A DNA stretch of 64,000 nucleotides, taken from assembly GCA_009103225.1 (NCBI GenBank), contig RHPI01002907.1:1-64000 (forward strand), written 5' to 3'. Below the pieces are notes generated by a model that worked only from the letters and a program-made list of their open reading frames with translations, was not told the origin of the DNA and ran no database searches. The DNA comes from Chlorokybus atmophyticus (Eukaryota > Streptophyta > Chlorokybophyceae > Chlorokybales > Chlorokybaceae). Every line of letters begins with the position of its first letter. Positions within the stretch are counted from its first letter, which is position 1. Positions 48,956-61,200 of the stretch are shown here, in pieces. Both the position numbers and the translations under genes were made by a program.

Positions 48956-50578
48956 CTGAGCCTCCTTGGAGATGAGGCGTTCGTGGTGGTCATATCGCAG
49001 CAGCTTGTCTAGGAAGTCCAGTGCTTCAGGTGTGACAAGGTGCTGGTTGTCTGCGTTAACGAACTTTGTCCACGGCTTCTTGGAGTGTCGGCCAACGAGT
49101 GCCTCGAGGTGCGGGTCGAGCTCGATGCGGTACTTGGCAAGGTACGCGTAGAGGTCGTCTGTGCCGAGGACTTTGGCGATCTTGACGAGCTGGTCGTAGT
49201 TGTCGTGGCCATAGAAGAATGGCTCTTTGCGGAAGATCATGGAGGCCACCATGCATCCGAGTGACCATAGGTCGAGGGAGTAATCATAGTCCTGCAGGTC
49301 CACGAGGAGCTCGGGCCCCTTGAAGTAGCGCGAGGCCACGCGCACGTTGTACTCCTTGCCCGGGTGGTAGAACTCCGCCAGGCCCCAGTCGATGAGGCGC
49401 AGCTTGCGCTGCTCGTGGTCGATCATCACGTTGTGCGGCTTCACGTCGCGGTGCATGATGCCCTGAGAGTGGCAGTAGTCCAGCGCCTTGAGCAGCTCGT
49501 GGATGTAGTAGCGGATGTCGTAGTCGCTCAGCGTCGGGTACAGCGCCTTGAAGTCCGTGTTGTTGACCAGCTCGAATATCAGGCTGGGCGTCTTGCTCTG
49601 CGGGTCGCGCACGATGTCCAGCAGCTTGATGATGTTGGGGCCCCCGCGCAGGTTCTGCAAGATCTTGATCTCGCGCTTGATCTTCTTCTTCTTCACCGGC
49701 TTCAAGATCTTGATGATGCAACCCTCATGCGAACGCGCGTTCACACCCTCAAACACCTCACTGTACTTGCCCCGCCCCACCTTGCGCACCACCTCATAGT
49801 CCTCCTGGTCCCTGCGCACACATGCGTATGTGTATTTGGGTGCGTGCGCGTGCGTGTGCCACTGCTCTGGTCCCTGCACATGCATGCGTATGTGTGCGTT
49901 TGTGTGCGCATGTGTGTGTGCGCCACTGCCTAGGCCAATACTGCACCTGATGATGTTGTGTAAAGACATGCCATGCCCCATGAAACTGCCAGTTTTACCA
50001 GGAGACGGACATTGTACGCGTAGAACTCAGTAGCAGAATTGCCAGCTTTGTGCCATTGCACACATTCAAGTGATCAATTGATTTCAGGGTGGTGCTATTA
50101 AGAAGCTGAGAACGCACGGGACGACTCGAACTGAGAGACTGACATGATACGCGTAGAAGTACCAGTTTATACTAATCTGCATAAGTGAGTTCAGGGCAGT
50201 CCTGTTGGGTAGAACTCAGTCGTAGAATTACCAGCTTTGCGGCATTGCACACACGAAAGTGAACAACTGAGTTCAGGGCAACGCTGTTGGGTAGAATTCG
50301 GTCGTAGAAATAACAGCTTTGTTGCTCACATACTAGAGTGAACAACTGAGTTCAGGGCAGTGCTGTTGAGAAGTTGAAAATGCACGGCTCACACATCCCC
50401 GTGAAGTTACATACACGCTCAGGGTCAAATTCAGGAGTCTGTGTGGTGACATGTGTGATGACTTACAGGTAGTGTAAGCTACTTACCCCCATTGGACCTG
50501 TAGTGATTCGTAATCCCAATACTCCTTTGGCCGTTTTGTGTTAACGTCCGCGTAAACTCTAGCCCGCGCCTGCGCCAT
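48745..50578 (-). CDS. CK2A: Casein kinase 2 catalytic subunit alpha
   Basis: This acidophilic Ser/Thr kinase acts as a tetramer with CK2 beta. Three minus-strand exons: 50578-50487, 49811-48956 and 48786-48745. Exon 1 starts [20 protein letters not shown] and ends [10 protein letters not shown], the family's N-terminus that pins the activation loop open. Exon 2 holds the kinase: [15 protein letters not shown] (G-loop), [13 protein letters not shown] (basic CK2 cluster), [13 protein letters not shown] (catalytic loop), [13 protein letters not shown] (DWG instead of DFG, diagnostic of CK2), [10 protein letters not shown] and [12 protein letters not shown]. The last exon ends [13 protein letters not shown], followed by stop, shorter than animal CK2 alpha. 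Joining exon 1 at TGG-GG to exon 2 keeps frame. Intron 2 is nearly filled by a CA/TG run, and intron 1 (675 bases) carries a tandem repeat. Confidence 0.95.
48862..48951. repeat. (CA)n microsatellite in CK2 alpha intron 2
   Basis: A pure CA run of about 90 bases takes up more than half of the 169-base intron. On the coding strand it begins within about ten bases of the donor, as a (TG)n run. Confidence 0.95.
50015..50390. repeat. Degenerate tandem repeat in CK2 alpha intron 1
   Basis: About four or five copies of a unit of roughly 80-110 bp occur. Each contains 'gtagaactcagtcgtagaat', 'taccagctttg..gcattgcacaca' and 'gtgaacaactgagttcaggg' in that order. Clear copies start near 50018, 50150, 50209 and 50292. 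Confidence 0.75.
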
Positions 50579-52264
50579 CGCCTCCACCACCACCACACCC
50601 CGACCAAGCCCCGCACTAACCCCTACAGCCTGACACTGCCCGTGCTGAGGATGACTCGGCAAACAGCCGCCTCAGCAACAACGCCGCCCGCCAATCTACA
50701 GCAGTGGCGGGGCGGCGTTACCTCAGAGCAGCGTGTGAACAATGTAGAAAATCCCAGTGCGTTCAGGGGTAGGATTAGGGTTAGGGCTAGATTTCCAACT
50801 CTCAGGTCATCGTAGAGTCGAGGATCACAAGCACAAGCATTTCCACAGCAGGCAACACAATTAGCATATACACGTATACAACATGTGAAGCACAAAGGTG
50901 TGGCACACACGAGTACAGGCCGTTTTACATCTATATTATGGTGGCAATTCTCGAGTCGCTGAATTGGCACAAGTGTGTGTTGGAGCACCTTTGGTGCTGG
51001 TTACTACTGCTGAGTGTTTGAGACTGCTGCTGGTTACTGCAGCTCAGGTTGACGCCTTGGTTTTATCTAATAGGCTTGCATGTTATTATCATCAATATTG
51101 CTTGACACTATGATTACCTTGGCGTTACAGGTTTTAGCATGTGTTGAAGGTCTTTAGCTCTCACTCTCTTGCTGTCTCCCTGAGACCTACCAGTAGGTAC
51201 ATACAGGAGAGCACGCGCTTGCACTAGATTGTAATAAGTTATTTGTTGTGCGGTGCAATGGTTATTCGATTGTGATAAGCGTCGTACGTGCAATGTGGAC
51301 ACAGTTGTCTCGCGCATATCCTATACATTCTGACAGGCAACACGCAGCTGTACTGGCAGGTTCAAATGTAATCACTGTATACAAAAGATGGGACATGCAT
51401 AGCGTGCATGCAAGTCCCGCCGTGTACAAGCTAGGTCAGCAAGCGCACACCAATAGCAGCCATATGCACATGCGCATAACATCTTAACAACCTGGTGCGC
51501 ACCTTGCCACATATCCAAAGTACCACTCCTGAACGCTGAAATACTACACAGCCATGCCAAAGTTGCACACAAGCCACTGCCTTGCCACGCCACAAAACTG
51601 AGTGCCATGATAGAAACTATCAGTACCACGCAATGTGTACCACACATACCCAATCACGCCATCTTGGCTGTTCCAATGCCTAAATACTACGACGATGTGG
51701 AAATGAAGCTGAACTGCTGCATACAGTGCTGCGTCATCGTGCCAAGAGCAGTGCAAGACCTGCAGGCTCCTTCACTGTGTTGGTGGGGCATTGCACGCAA
51801 CTCCCACTCCCACTGCAACTGCATGCGGTACAGGTCCCTGCGAAAGTGTGGCCGACAAGCGCACCATGCAAGCGGTAGGCGACAAGGAACAGACAGCATT
51901 CATCGACCACAACAGTATGCCGCACCACAACACATGCAACGGGGCAAATGCGCACATCCATGTCATAGCGATCAAAGCCAACCAGGGGCAGCATGTGAAC
52001 AGTTGTTGTACAGCCAAAACGCCCTACAAAAGTGCGCATCAAACCTGGGCAGGCACGTATGCTGCCGTGCAATGAGGGTCTCCATTTGCTGGGCAGTATT
52101 CGAACATGAGAGACTCTTCGAGTAAATGTCTCAGCGTGTAACTTCAAAATCCTGCCACTGACGTACTTGCATGTGCAGCATACTCTGCGCTCTCCAGGGA
52201 CTCCACACTTGCTACATGTAATGGTGCACAGGGTGCTTAGGGAAGGGTGCCAGGCAGAACACGT
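50579..52264. other. Spacer between CK2 alpha and the MUT9-like kinase
   Basis: The right end is the 3' UTR of the kinase gene. The left end is the CK2 alpha promoter. Only chance ORFs are seen. A short ggattagggttagggctag stretch near 50768 resembles two telomere repeats but is too short to call. Confidence 0.5.
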
Positions 52265-55200
52265 CTATGAAACTGTTCTACCATAACAGACATGTGCAAT
52301 GTACAGATTCTTCGCCCACTTTTCCTGCAACAAGCCACATGCGAGAGTAAGTCACCAAAGGGGAAACAACACGTACTTGCACAGATGTAACTAGGGCCAT
52401 ATGATTACCTTGACATGTGTGCTGGGAAATGCTGATGTCCGCAGTGTTTCCTGTGTTTCATCAACTGGTCTTCGTCGTGGCACACTCAAAACAAACGCAG
52501 CCTGGTCCCATGTCGCGGCAGCTGCTGTAATCCGGTATCCGGCATCCCAGCGGCGATGAATGCCCTCACTGGGATACAGGAAGTCGAGCTCCACCACCTG
52601 TGCGCAGGCTCACATGAGTCCCAAAAAATTGACGTGTGTATGCAATGCAATCGCTTAAAGATGGCACACCTGATCGACAAAGCCTGCGTTCCGTGACATG
52701 ACAACACCCCAGCGACTGCCGGATGTGGCCATGGCCGTCACATAGAAGCCTTCACTCCACTTCTTGTTGATCCACTTGAACGGGAAGGAATCGCTGACCT
52801 TGTATGACTGCTGGGTGTAGCAGGTACCTGGTCAACGGACAGTTTTAATCAGCTGGACTCGTCCCCTGTGTGGTGATTGATGTACCGTCAAACAGCCCAC
52901 ATACCTTTGGACATGACAACAAGGGAGCTACCATTCGCAGCACCAGCAAGCGCACTGATGTAGTACCCCTCTTCCCATTGCTCCATGATCCAGTCCTGCA
53001 CAGGTGTTTAAAGATCAATAGCAAACCCACCTGCAGGTGGGGTGATTACTCTGCAACATTGCCAGCAACGTACCTTTGGCAAGAACACACTAGACAGCTC
53101 GTAATTCTGGGCAAGGAACCCGGTCCCTGCATCCATGATGAGCGCCCACAAGTTTTGGCAGGAAGCTACACTGCTGATAAATAAGCCATCTTCGTTGCCT
53201 TTCTCGACATGTTGCTCCACGCGAAAGTCGGCAACATTGTAATGATATCTGCAAGGCAACACACAGTTAAAGCCGGTAGTGTTTTGAGGCGCAAGCTGAA
53301 ACTTAGAGAGTAAGACAGATCAGGAACTTGCCTCTGCTTCATTGGTCTTCTTGCATTGTACACAGTTATCCACTGCGTGGCTGGCATGCCAATGCGAGTC
53401 TTCTTCTTGGGTTGGGCATCATCCTCTGCCGGCTCCTCCAACGCATTTCTGCCACGCTTCTGGCCCACCTGTATGGCAGCATATGCGACGGGTCAAAGCA
53501 CAGTCCGTAAAACATAGGACTTATCAACCAGCTCTCATACCTTAAAGTCCGTGTTAATGGGTCGCAAGAGTGCATTTGCATTGCATAGAGGCTCAAACAA
53601 TGTAAGCAGGAAGCCATATCTGGGTTCCTCATCGAATTTGAAATTCACAACATGCTCCAGGAAAAGGCGAAACGGGGCGGGACAGAATCGGCAAAGCATC
53701 TCAGGTGATGTTGCCATCTTCTTCTTGCACACGAGGAAGCCCTTGTTGTCGCCCTGGTATGCAGCAGTAAGTGACTGCTCATGCAGTATGCACTCCAGCA
53801 CTGTACACAAGCAGTCAGACATACCTGATAGCCTTGCCAAGGTAACCTGCCCTTCAACAAAAACACCAGTGTGTATGCTAGGGACTCAAGATCGTCTCGT
53901 CGGCTGCCTGTCCGTCCCAGATGAGCATGCACACTTGCGTAACGCACAGTGCCCCTGAAAGCACACGCACACAATTAATATGGCTGGGGCACAGAATAGC
54001 AGGTGTCAGCTCGACCCTGGCACAAGCCAATACCTGAACATATCTGGTCGCTGATCATACTCTACATGTTGGCCTGTCGTGGCATCGGTCCACCTTGTAG
54101 CTGAAGGACATAGCAAACACTCAACAAAAGCCCAATGGACGCATGGCAGTGCCATACCAAACGTATAGACAGTGACATACCAAGTCCAAGATCCACAAGA
54201 AACAGCTTCTTCTCATCCGGTGTGCCTTTCGGGCCAAGCAGGAAGTTCTCCGGCTTGATGTCACCATGGACATATCTGCAGAACATCATATAACTGGCTG
54301 CAGCACATGCATGCAATCCATGTCATCAACCAGGCAGTTGTCGTACCCTCGAGCATGCATTTTCTCCAAAATCGTCAGGGCTTCTGCAGCAATGCACGCA
54401 ACCATCTCCGTTGACATCCTGCGCAGATTTAGAATGTCAGCCCTAGACAAGAACTGTGCAGGCAACTGAACATGTACTGCTTTGCAAAGTACCAAGCACC
54501 CTATGACGACCCTACCAGAAGATCATGGCTTGGCAACACTGATGTACAACTGCGACCAAAGGCCAGCTTGCCAACAACCGCAAGCAAAGGAGGAATGCAA
54601 AGTGCAACTTACGATTGTCCTGCTTCATTCCAGGCATCCCATAAACTCGGGCCCAGCATGTCCATAACCTGCAATGGCAGGTGGTTGAAAAAGACTCAAG
54701 GTGCAGCTTACTGAGAGTCCTAAACAAACTGCAAATAGATTTCTTGTCTTGCAACCAAGATCAGTGCGGCAGTGGGAAATGCAACATAAGTTAACTTACC
54801 ATGACATAGTACTCGCCCTGCCGACCCTTGTAATGAACCTTGGGCACACCATAGCTCCCACCAAGGGCGCTGCACACAACGCATGTTACTATGACATGCA
54901 GTTGAGCTTTACAAATGACCGCATACTGGCAGTTTTCAGAATAGCGCCAATATCAAGCATCCCCCAACCACGCTGCAAAGCAGATGGAACACCCTACAGG
55001 AAGCCTTACTTGTAAACAGACCACTCGTACGGCGGTCCATAATTGCAGCCTTTACTGCTCCTGTGTTCAAATTTCAAAGCGACCTGTACCCAAGGCCTGG
55101 TGAGATCCGGGGAGCGCAACGGCAAAGCATTACTCACGGCTGGGCAGATGCGCTGACAAACCTGCTGTCCGTTTGGACCGGGGCCAGGAACACCACCAGA

Positions 55201-55960
55201 GACGCGCTTGCCGACGTATACTTGACCAAAACCGCCCTTGCCGAGCTTCTTATCAATAATATACACAGGAGAACCCCCTACTTGCACCTGGCAGCCGACA
55301 GCTCGCAGGTTAGCAACCACTCCAACTAAGCATGTCGCTGACACGTAGCTGCCAGTCTACATGCTGATCAGCTAAACGCAGCCAGTGGCCATCCATAGTG
55401 CAAGACTCCAACCCTAACATGTCGACGACATGACAGCATTGAGGCGTGGTCAAGTGGGCTCTTACCCTCTCTGGCAGCGGTGCTGTACTAGCCTCTTCTT
55501 CTGCCGCCGGTTTTTCACCAGACCTCTTTTCGCTCTCTTCCATTTCCTCCGGCTCCGGATCCTCAGTGTCGTCCAACCGATCGTCCTCCTGGGCTTCTAC
55601 GTCGTCCCAAGCCTCGTCGTCCTGCTCGTCGTCCTCAGCTTGGCCTGCTGAAGCTGGCTGGCCAGCTGCTGCGGCCCTGCCTCGATCGCCACCCGCTGCG
55701 CGTCCTCTGCGTGGTGTTTGCTGCGGCGGTTGCTGTCGCTGTTGTTGCTGCTGCTGCTGCTGCTGACGCTGGCGCCGCGTTTGCGGCCCGGCCTGCTGCT
55801 CTAGCTGCGGCTGCGGCTGCGGCTGCTGCCGCCCACGGCCCCTACCAGCCGGAGAGCGCTGCTGCCGTCCTGCTGCTACCCCAACCTCCCTGAACCCTCT
55901 CGCCTTAGCTGCTGCCGCCGCTTGTCTTGTTTGTCGAGCTCCGCTGCGCAGCTCCGGCAT
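52265..55960 (-). CDS. MUT9-like protein kinase (MLK/PPK, CK1 branch)
   Basis: MUT9-like kinases are a green-lineage branch of the casein kinase 1 family. Chlamydomonas Mut9p phosphorylates histone H3 Thr3 and is needed for gene and transposon silencing; the Arabidopsis members act in light and clock signalling. Minus-strand exons run from 55960-55466 ([13 protein letters not shown], then Gln/Arg-rich, then Asp/Glu-rich), 55287-55162 ([21 protein letters not shown]-loop), through [48 protein letters not shown] (catalytic loop; HGD for HRD), [10 protein letters not shown] (DLG for DFG), [20 protein letters not shown] and [20 protein letters not shown], to the plant-type C-terminal domain: [58 protein letters not shown] and the last exon 52324-52265 ([19 protein letters not shown]). 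About 16 exons, apparently complete. The long poly-Gln and acidic N-terminus is unusual. Confidence 0.9.
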
Positions 55961-58237
55961 GATCCTCCCCCATACGCCCGCGTGTTACTGCGGCGACGAT
56001 TTTCACGACACCGCCGCCCATGCGCCTTAACACATACCGCTCCCACTCACCTCCACCGCCGCCCACACCGCCTCCGCCGCCACCTACCTGCTCGCTCACC
56101 CCAAGGATACCGTCAGCAGCGTTGCAATGCGTAAGCGTGTGTGTGGGCAAAACCGATGCCCGCCCGCGTAAGTTAGCTTGGCAGCAGCGCCGCGCGCTCC
56201 TGGAACCACTGGCCTTCTTGACAGAGCCTTCCGCCGTTAAAGTGCGATGCCTGCTGAAGAAAGCGTCTCACCGTAGTGAAATCTCTCGCAAAAACCCGCG
56301 CTTTCGACGCGGCGGCTGACGCCTGCGAGGGGACCCCTGTGCATTCACGTTTTCAAAAGCAAAGCAAAAGATCTAGGAATGTGGAGGGAAAGGTGTTCTC
56401 TTCCTGCCTACTCTGCTGCCTCGTGCAAGCGTGCTCAGGTGGTCGGTACGACATGAGTCGTTTGACATGACTCGTGTCATTGCATGACATGGCACTCCTT
56501 GCTTACAGGCAAGCATCACGTCTGGTTGGGATGGCGTTTCGCTGTAAGCATATTGCTTTTGAGTTGGGACTCTACTACCAATTAGCAGATGATGAGTGAT
56601 GAGAGTATTGCTGACCATAGGAAAGATTGCCAATGGCAATGCCCATCCACGCTAGGTGTGAACATGGGTATGGGGATCCACGAACCAAGAACATATGTAG
56701 GAACGGTAATGTTTAACACAACTAGAATATGCGACGCAAATATATTAATATTTAAGCTGCACAGTAACTTTGTCGATTGTGTCCATACATATTTGTAAGC
56801 TTAAACTTGATATAATTACGTTGTTTAAGCACAAAACCGTTATTATACATACTATAAGGTTAGAACATCTTGCAATACTAGCTGACATTCAAATTTATGA
56901 AGCGTTGAAAACAATAGCATATAGATGCTCATGTTGTGTCTAACAATGCATATAACATTCATACAATAAACATAAACATAATGCCAGTAAACTTATAGCA
57001 TGTTAGCTGTGGAATGCAGCATGTGAACAGCTTGTTTTACTGTATTGTTGAGTAAAATGACCAAACCGATGATGTTGCGATGCATGATCATTACAACACA
57101 TAGAACAAGTTGCATCAACTTTAAAGCGTGAAATTAATAAGTGTTTACGACTTTTTTTCGTACAACGTCATCATAATCATTTGTAATTGCATGTGTTACC
57201 AAACATCGTATACGACATCAACATCATCCTTTTTGTGTTAAAAATGGCACATTTATTTAAGAAGCATTGAGTTCTTGCACTGGTCTGCAACAGCGTCGTT
57301 AAAATAACCAGAGCGACATTTGCTTTGATATTGCATTATATGCGGGCAGTCTGTGCATTACATAATAAGATGCTCTGTGGCATTGAGAATTACGATACAT
57401 GTACCTGTGCTAGTGAGTCGTTATTATATTATTGGTCATTACAAATGTATACATTGTACATACGATGTGTCAAATGCTTCATATAAGCAACAATTTTTAC
57501 GATAACAATCAATCTTTACTTGCATCGAAACAAGGCAATATGCAAGATTCATTCACAAGCATATTATTCCAAATGTAAGGTATCATGATGCATGCAAGAT
57601 GGCTACATTTACAATCACTCCACACGAAGATACAGCTGCATGCGCAATAGACTCGAGGCAGGTAACACATCACTTTGGGCTGGCGATTACAGCTTCATAA
57701 TCCACTTATTTAGGACAAGGTACTTGCGTGCAATGCAATGCGATGCAAAGCCGATTGCAAATGGTGCAATGCTTGGCCAAAAAGGGGACAGGGCAAACAA
57801 CTTGCAGCAGAAGGGGGCGAAAAAGTTCAAGCCCGCATAAGGAACAGCGGCCGGAGTAATAGTAAAATGTAATACAAGCAATTCGGTACAATGTGCGTGG
57901 ATGCGCTTGCTATGCTATGCTGAATCCCCGCACCCCCATGCATCCCCCGGCCCCCGCCGCCAACCATCCTTTTCACAACCGCCATACGCACATTGCAGCC
58001 TTGTAGGCTAGGGTCAGTCCAGTATTAATGAGTTGTGGCCTTTCAAGGAGGAGCAGCACATCAACCCACATTACAGAGCATTGCTAGCAGAGCAGCACAG
58101 TCACACTGCATCAAAGCACAGACTGACACATATCCCTGCATCCGATATGTTGTACACATGTGCCAATGACTGCATAATATGTGCATGCGCTCCTGTTCTC
58201 TCAGTGATAAAGCACACGACAAGGCATGTGACATCAA
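55961..58237. other. Promoter side of the kinase gene and AT-rich spacer
   Basis: 55961-56110 looks like 5' UTR of the kinase, with a possible UTR-intron donor (minus-strand caggtaggtgg near 56090). From about 56700 to 57600 the DNA becomes AT-rich with no gene, tRNA or repeat family I can name. 57840-58237 should hold the 3' UTR of SEC3. Confidence 0.5.
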
Positions 58238-61200
58238 TTAAACAGCCTTGAACGTTTCTCTAATTTCTGCTCCCGAAGGCCGCAGGTTTTCACCCGAATA
58301 ACAAAGCGCCACAATGTCTTCAAGATGCTCGTACTTCTTCATGAATGACGCCTCGCACTCTTTCCACAACAATGATAAGGTGTGATCATCTCCCGAGCCA
58401 AAATGCTTGGCCATTTTCTTGCTCATGGTCATCAAACCCTTCTGTACATTTGACATTGCCGCCGCAGTTGTCTTTCGCATGTCTTGTTTTGAGTAACCCA
58501 TCTGAAAGGGGACCTCCTCGGGTGTGATTGTCTGCATCATGCTGTCTAACTTGTCCCCAAACCTGCGTAGCATGAGAGTAATAAAACAACTCTTCACACA
58601 ACCAAGAGTGTCACCACCAACACAGTGCTGGACTCACTCAAATAGCTTCCCGAAGTATTTGTAGATGATCCGCTGGATGTATGCCGTGCGAGCAGACTGA
58701 TACCCGTCACGCGCTGTTTGCAAATACTTTGCAAGGGCCGGCACCTGCGCAAGAAGTTGTGCACAGCAAGTCTAACACCGCTACGCATCGTACACCACAG
58801 CACTCCATTCGCACTGTGCACTGACTCCAGTTTCATCACCAGCTGTGCGTTGAACCACAATAACAAGCACCAGAGACGTCTTTGCAATGTGCACAAACTC
58901 CGTGCATTGGTTGCAGCATGCACGAGTGAGCCAGTGTCAACCAGACACGCGTTTGAGACAACGGGACTGGAGCAATATAAACGGTGTAAATGTGGCGTGC
59001 CGCAGCAAGGTCAAAAGAGCGCCAAGTCAACTAGATCAAACCTGAGGGCCGAAGGGACCAACGCCGGCGAGGAAAACACCGTAGTTCTGAAGCTGCAGCA
59101 CGCTTGCTCTCTTTGGGTCTGCCGCCGCAGCACGATCCAGACACTGCAATACAAGGCACAACAGTCAACCACTTGGCCAATGAGCGACCACAAAAACACA
59201 TGCATGCACGTACGCACGCACGTGCACACACAGAGTGCGTACTGCCATGACAGCATATCTGCAACCGACGGCGTGACAACATTCTTTCACCTGGAACAAG
59301 GCGCCCGCAAGTTTGTAGTAAGCAGCATCAACAACATCTCGTGGGCGTCCTTCAGCTAGCTCTTCCATGCGTCGGACAAGTCGACCAAACTTAGCAAAGG
59401 CGGGAAGTGTGAGCGAGCCGGAAGCCAACTTCTTCGCAGCTGAGCCGGACGAGGATGAGGATGATAGCGAGCTCCCTGCGGCTATATTCTTCGCCATGTC
59501 ATCAATAAACTTGTTGAAGTGGAGTTTGAGCTTCGTCTGGCACTCCGTCAGCACGCCCGTGAGGTACACGTTGTTGGCGTCGATGTCGTCCTGCTGCCAC
59601 GCCTCAGTCTCGCCCAACATGGATATGCACTGCAGCGGGTCAGTTCGCGCAGCGATGTCAAGTAGATAAAAGATATCCTCCTGCACGCCAGAGAGAAGAG
59701 CCTCCACCGCTGAATCAACCTCCCTCTTATTGTTGTTGGTGGTGGTCGTGGTCGTGGTGGTGTTGTTGAGAGTGTTGTTGTCGGTAGGGAGAAAGGTGAG
59801 GAAGAACTTGGCGTCTTTTCTGAGGCACGGCAGAAGGGTGCGGAGGAGAGTCACGTATGCATCGGCGTAGCCATCCGACGAGCCTGCCCCGGACCCGAAA
59901 TCGGAACCTCCATCGGAAAATGAGTACTTGCGCTCGTGCCGCCCACCTCCACTCCCACCCGACCTCATCTGCAAGCAACACATTGAGAAACACTCACAAC
60001 CAGGGCAACATACATAACACGAATTCCCGCACGTACGCGAACTGCAGCACATGCTCAAGTGCCTGTACGTGCGCACATGCACACACACGCCCACGCGCTC
60101 TCATGCACGCGCACGCGCAGAGGTATGCACCTATGCATGCACGCATGCAGACATCAGTTGGAGAGCAACATGGATGCTTCTTACGGAGGCGTTGGAGGCG
60201 GTGCCTTTGGCGGTGGCGCGGAGCTCCCCAACGTAATCGCGTGTCTCGCGGCGCAGGAGGGCGTTGACGGAGGCGGCGTAGAGGCGGCGCAGCGGCGGGA
60301 GTGAGGCGGGAGATAGGGGGAGGAGGGCTGACACTAGTGGTGCATATGCCGTCAACCTGCGCACGCACACTCGCGCATATGACGATCTTGATGATCATGG
60401 CTCGCCAATAGTCGCCACATGGGGTGCGCGCACATGAGGGTAAACACACACACCTGGACACAGACGCACGCGTGCACACACATTTACACACAGATGCATA
60501 GCGCCTATCTTGTCTCTCTCTCTCTTGCCTTCTTTGCATGTCCAAGTGATCCGGGGGCTTCCCCGGGACCCGTCCTGAACCCGAACCGGTGTTTGCAAGC
60601 ATCTCATCTGTGAGGTCTGAGATGAACGCCTTGAGGAACGCCACAGCACGCCTCGCAAACTGGTCCCTGGTTTGTAATGCGTGCATTGGAGCATACAGCC
60701 ATGTATATGTACGATAACTCTGTCAAAATACATACCTTAGGTTTTCCAACTCGACTCGCCTCTCACGCACGGCCCGCATGCCAGCAAGCTTGTCTCCAAC
60801 CTGTGTGCATATAGTTGAGAGGGCGAGCAAGCTTGTGCGCGCAGGCACATGCACACGTCCGCGAATAACCTCAGAAACACATCTAAACACACACATAAAC
60901 ACAATACCATTATCAAATTATACCATCAAACGTAGTAGTACTCTCATACTACGGAAGCCTGCAACAGTCATGTGAGGCATACTTGTTGGGGTTCGAGGGC
61001 AAGGATGTTGGTGTGAAGAGCTCTGGCGCTTCTAACCACGGAGCTGAGGCGGCGCTCGTCATCAAGGCTGCCTTTGGTGAGGTCATCCACCATCTGATGG
61101 CGGAGTGTCAAGTGATGAATATGCAAACACAACACACCTGAGACACAATCACAGTATTATGTGCTGCAAGTATGGTCTAACCGCGTTGGACACAGTGAGG

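Noticed and set aside
49284-49721. Long ORFs overlapping the CK2 alpha kinase exon on both strands
   Set aside because: They are shadow frames of a codon-biased GC-rich exon whose true frame gives a perfect CK2 alpha.
50762-50790. Internal telomere repeat (ttagggttaggg)
   Set aside because: Only about two units are seen, with flanking variants, which is too short to separate from chance.
51607-52125. 172-codon plus-strand ORF (Cys/His-rich)
   Set aside because: It has no family signal, biased composition and an overlapping open minus-strand frame. It lies in the 3' region of the kinase gene.
56160-56470. Plus-strand coding exon (QQRRALLEPLAFLTEPS)
   Set aside because: It is short, has no splice partners and no family match, and lies in the presumed promoter of the minus-strand kinase.
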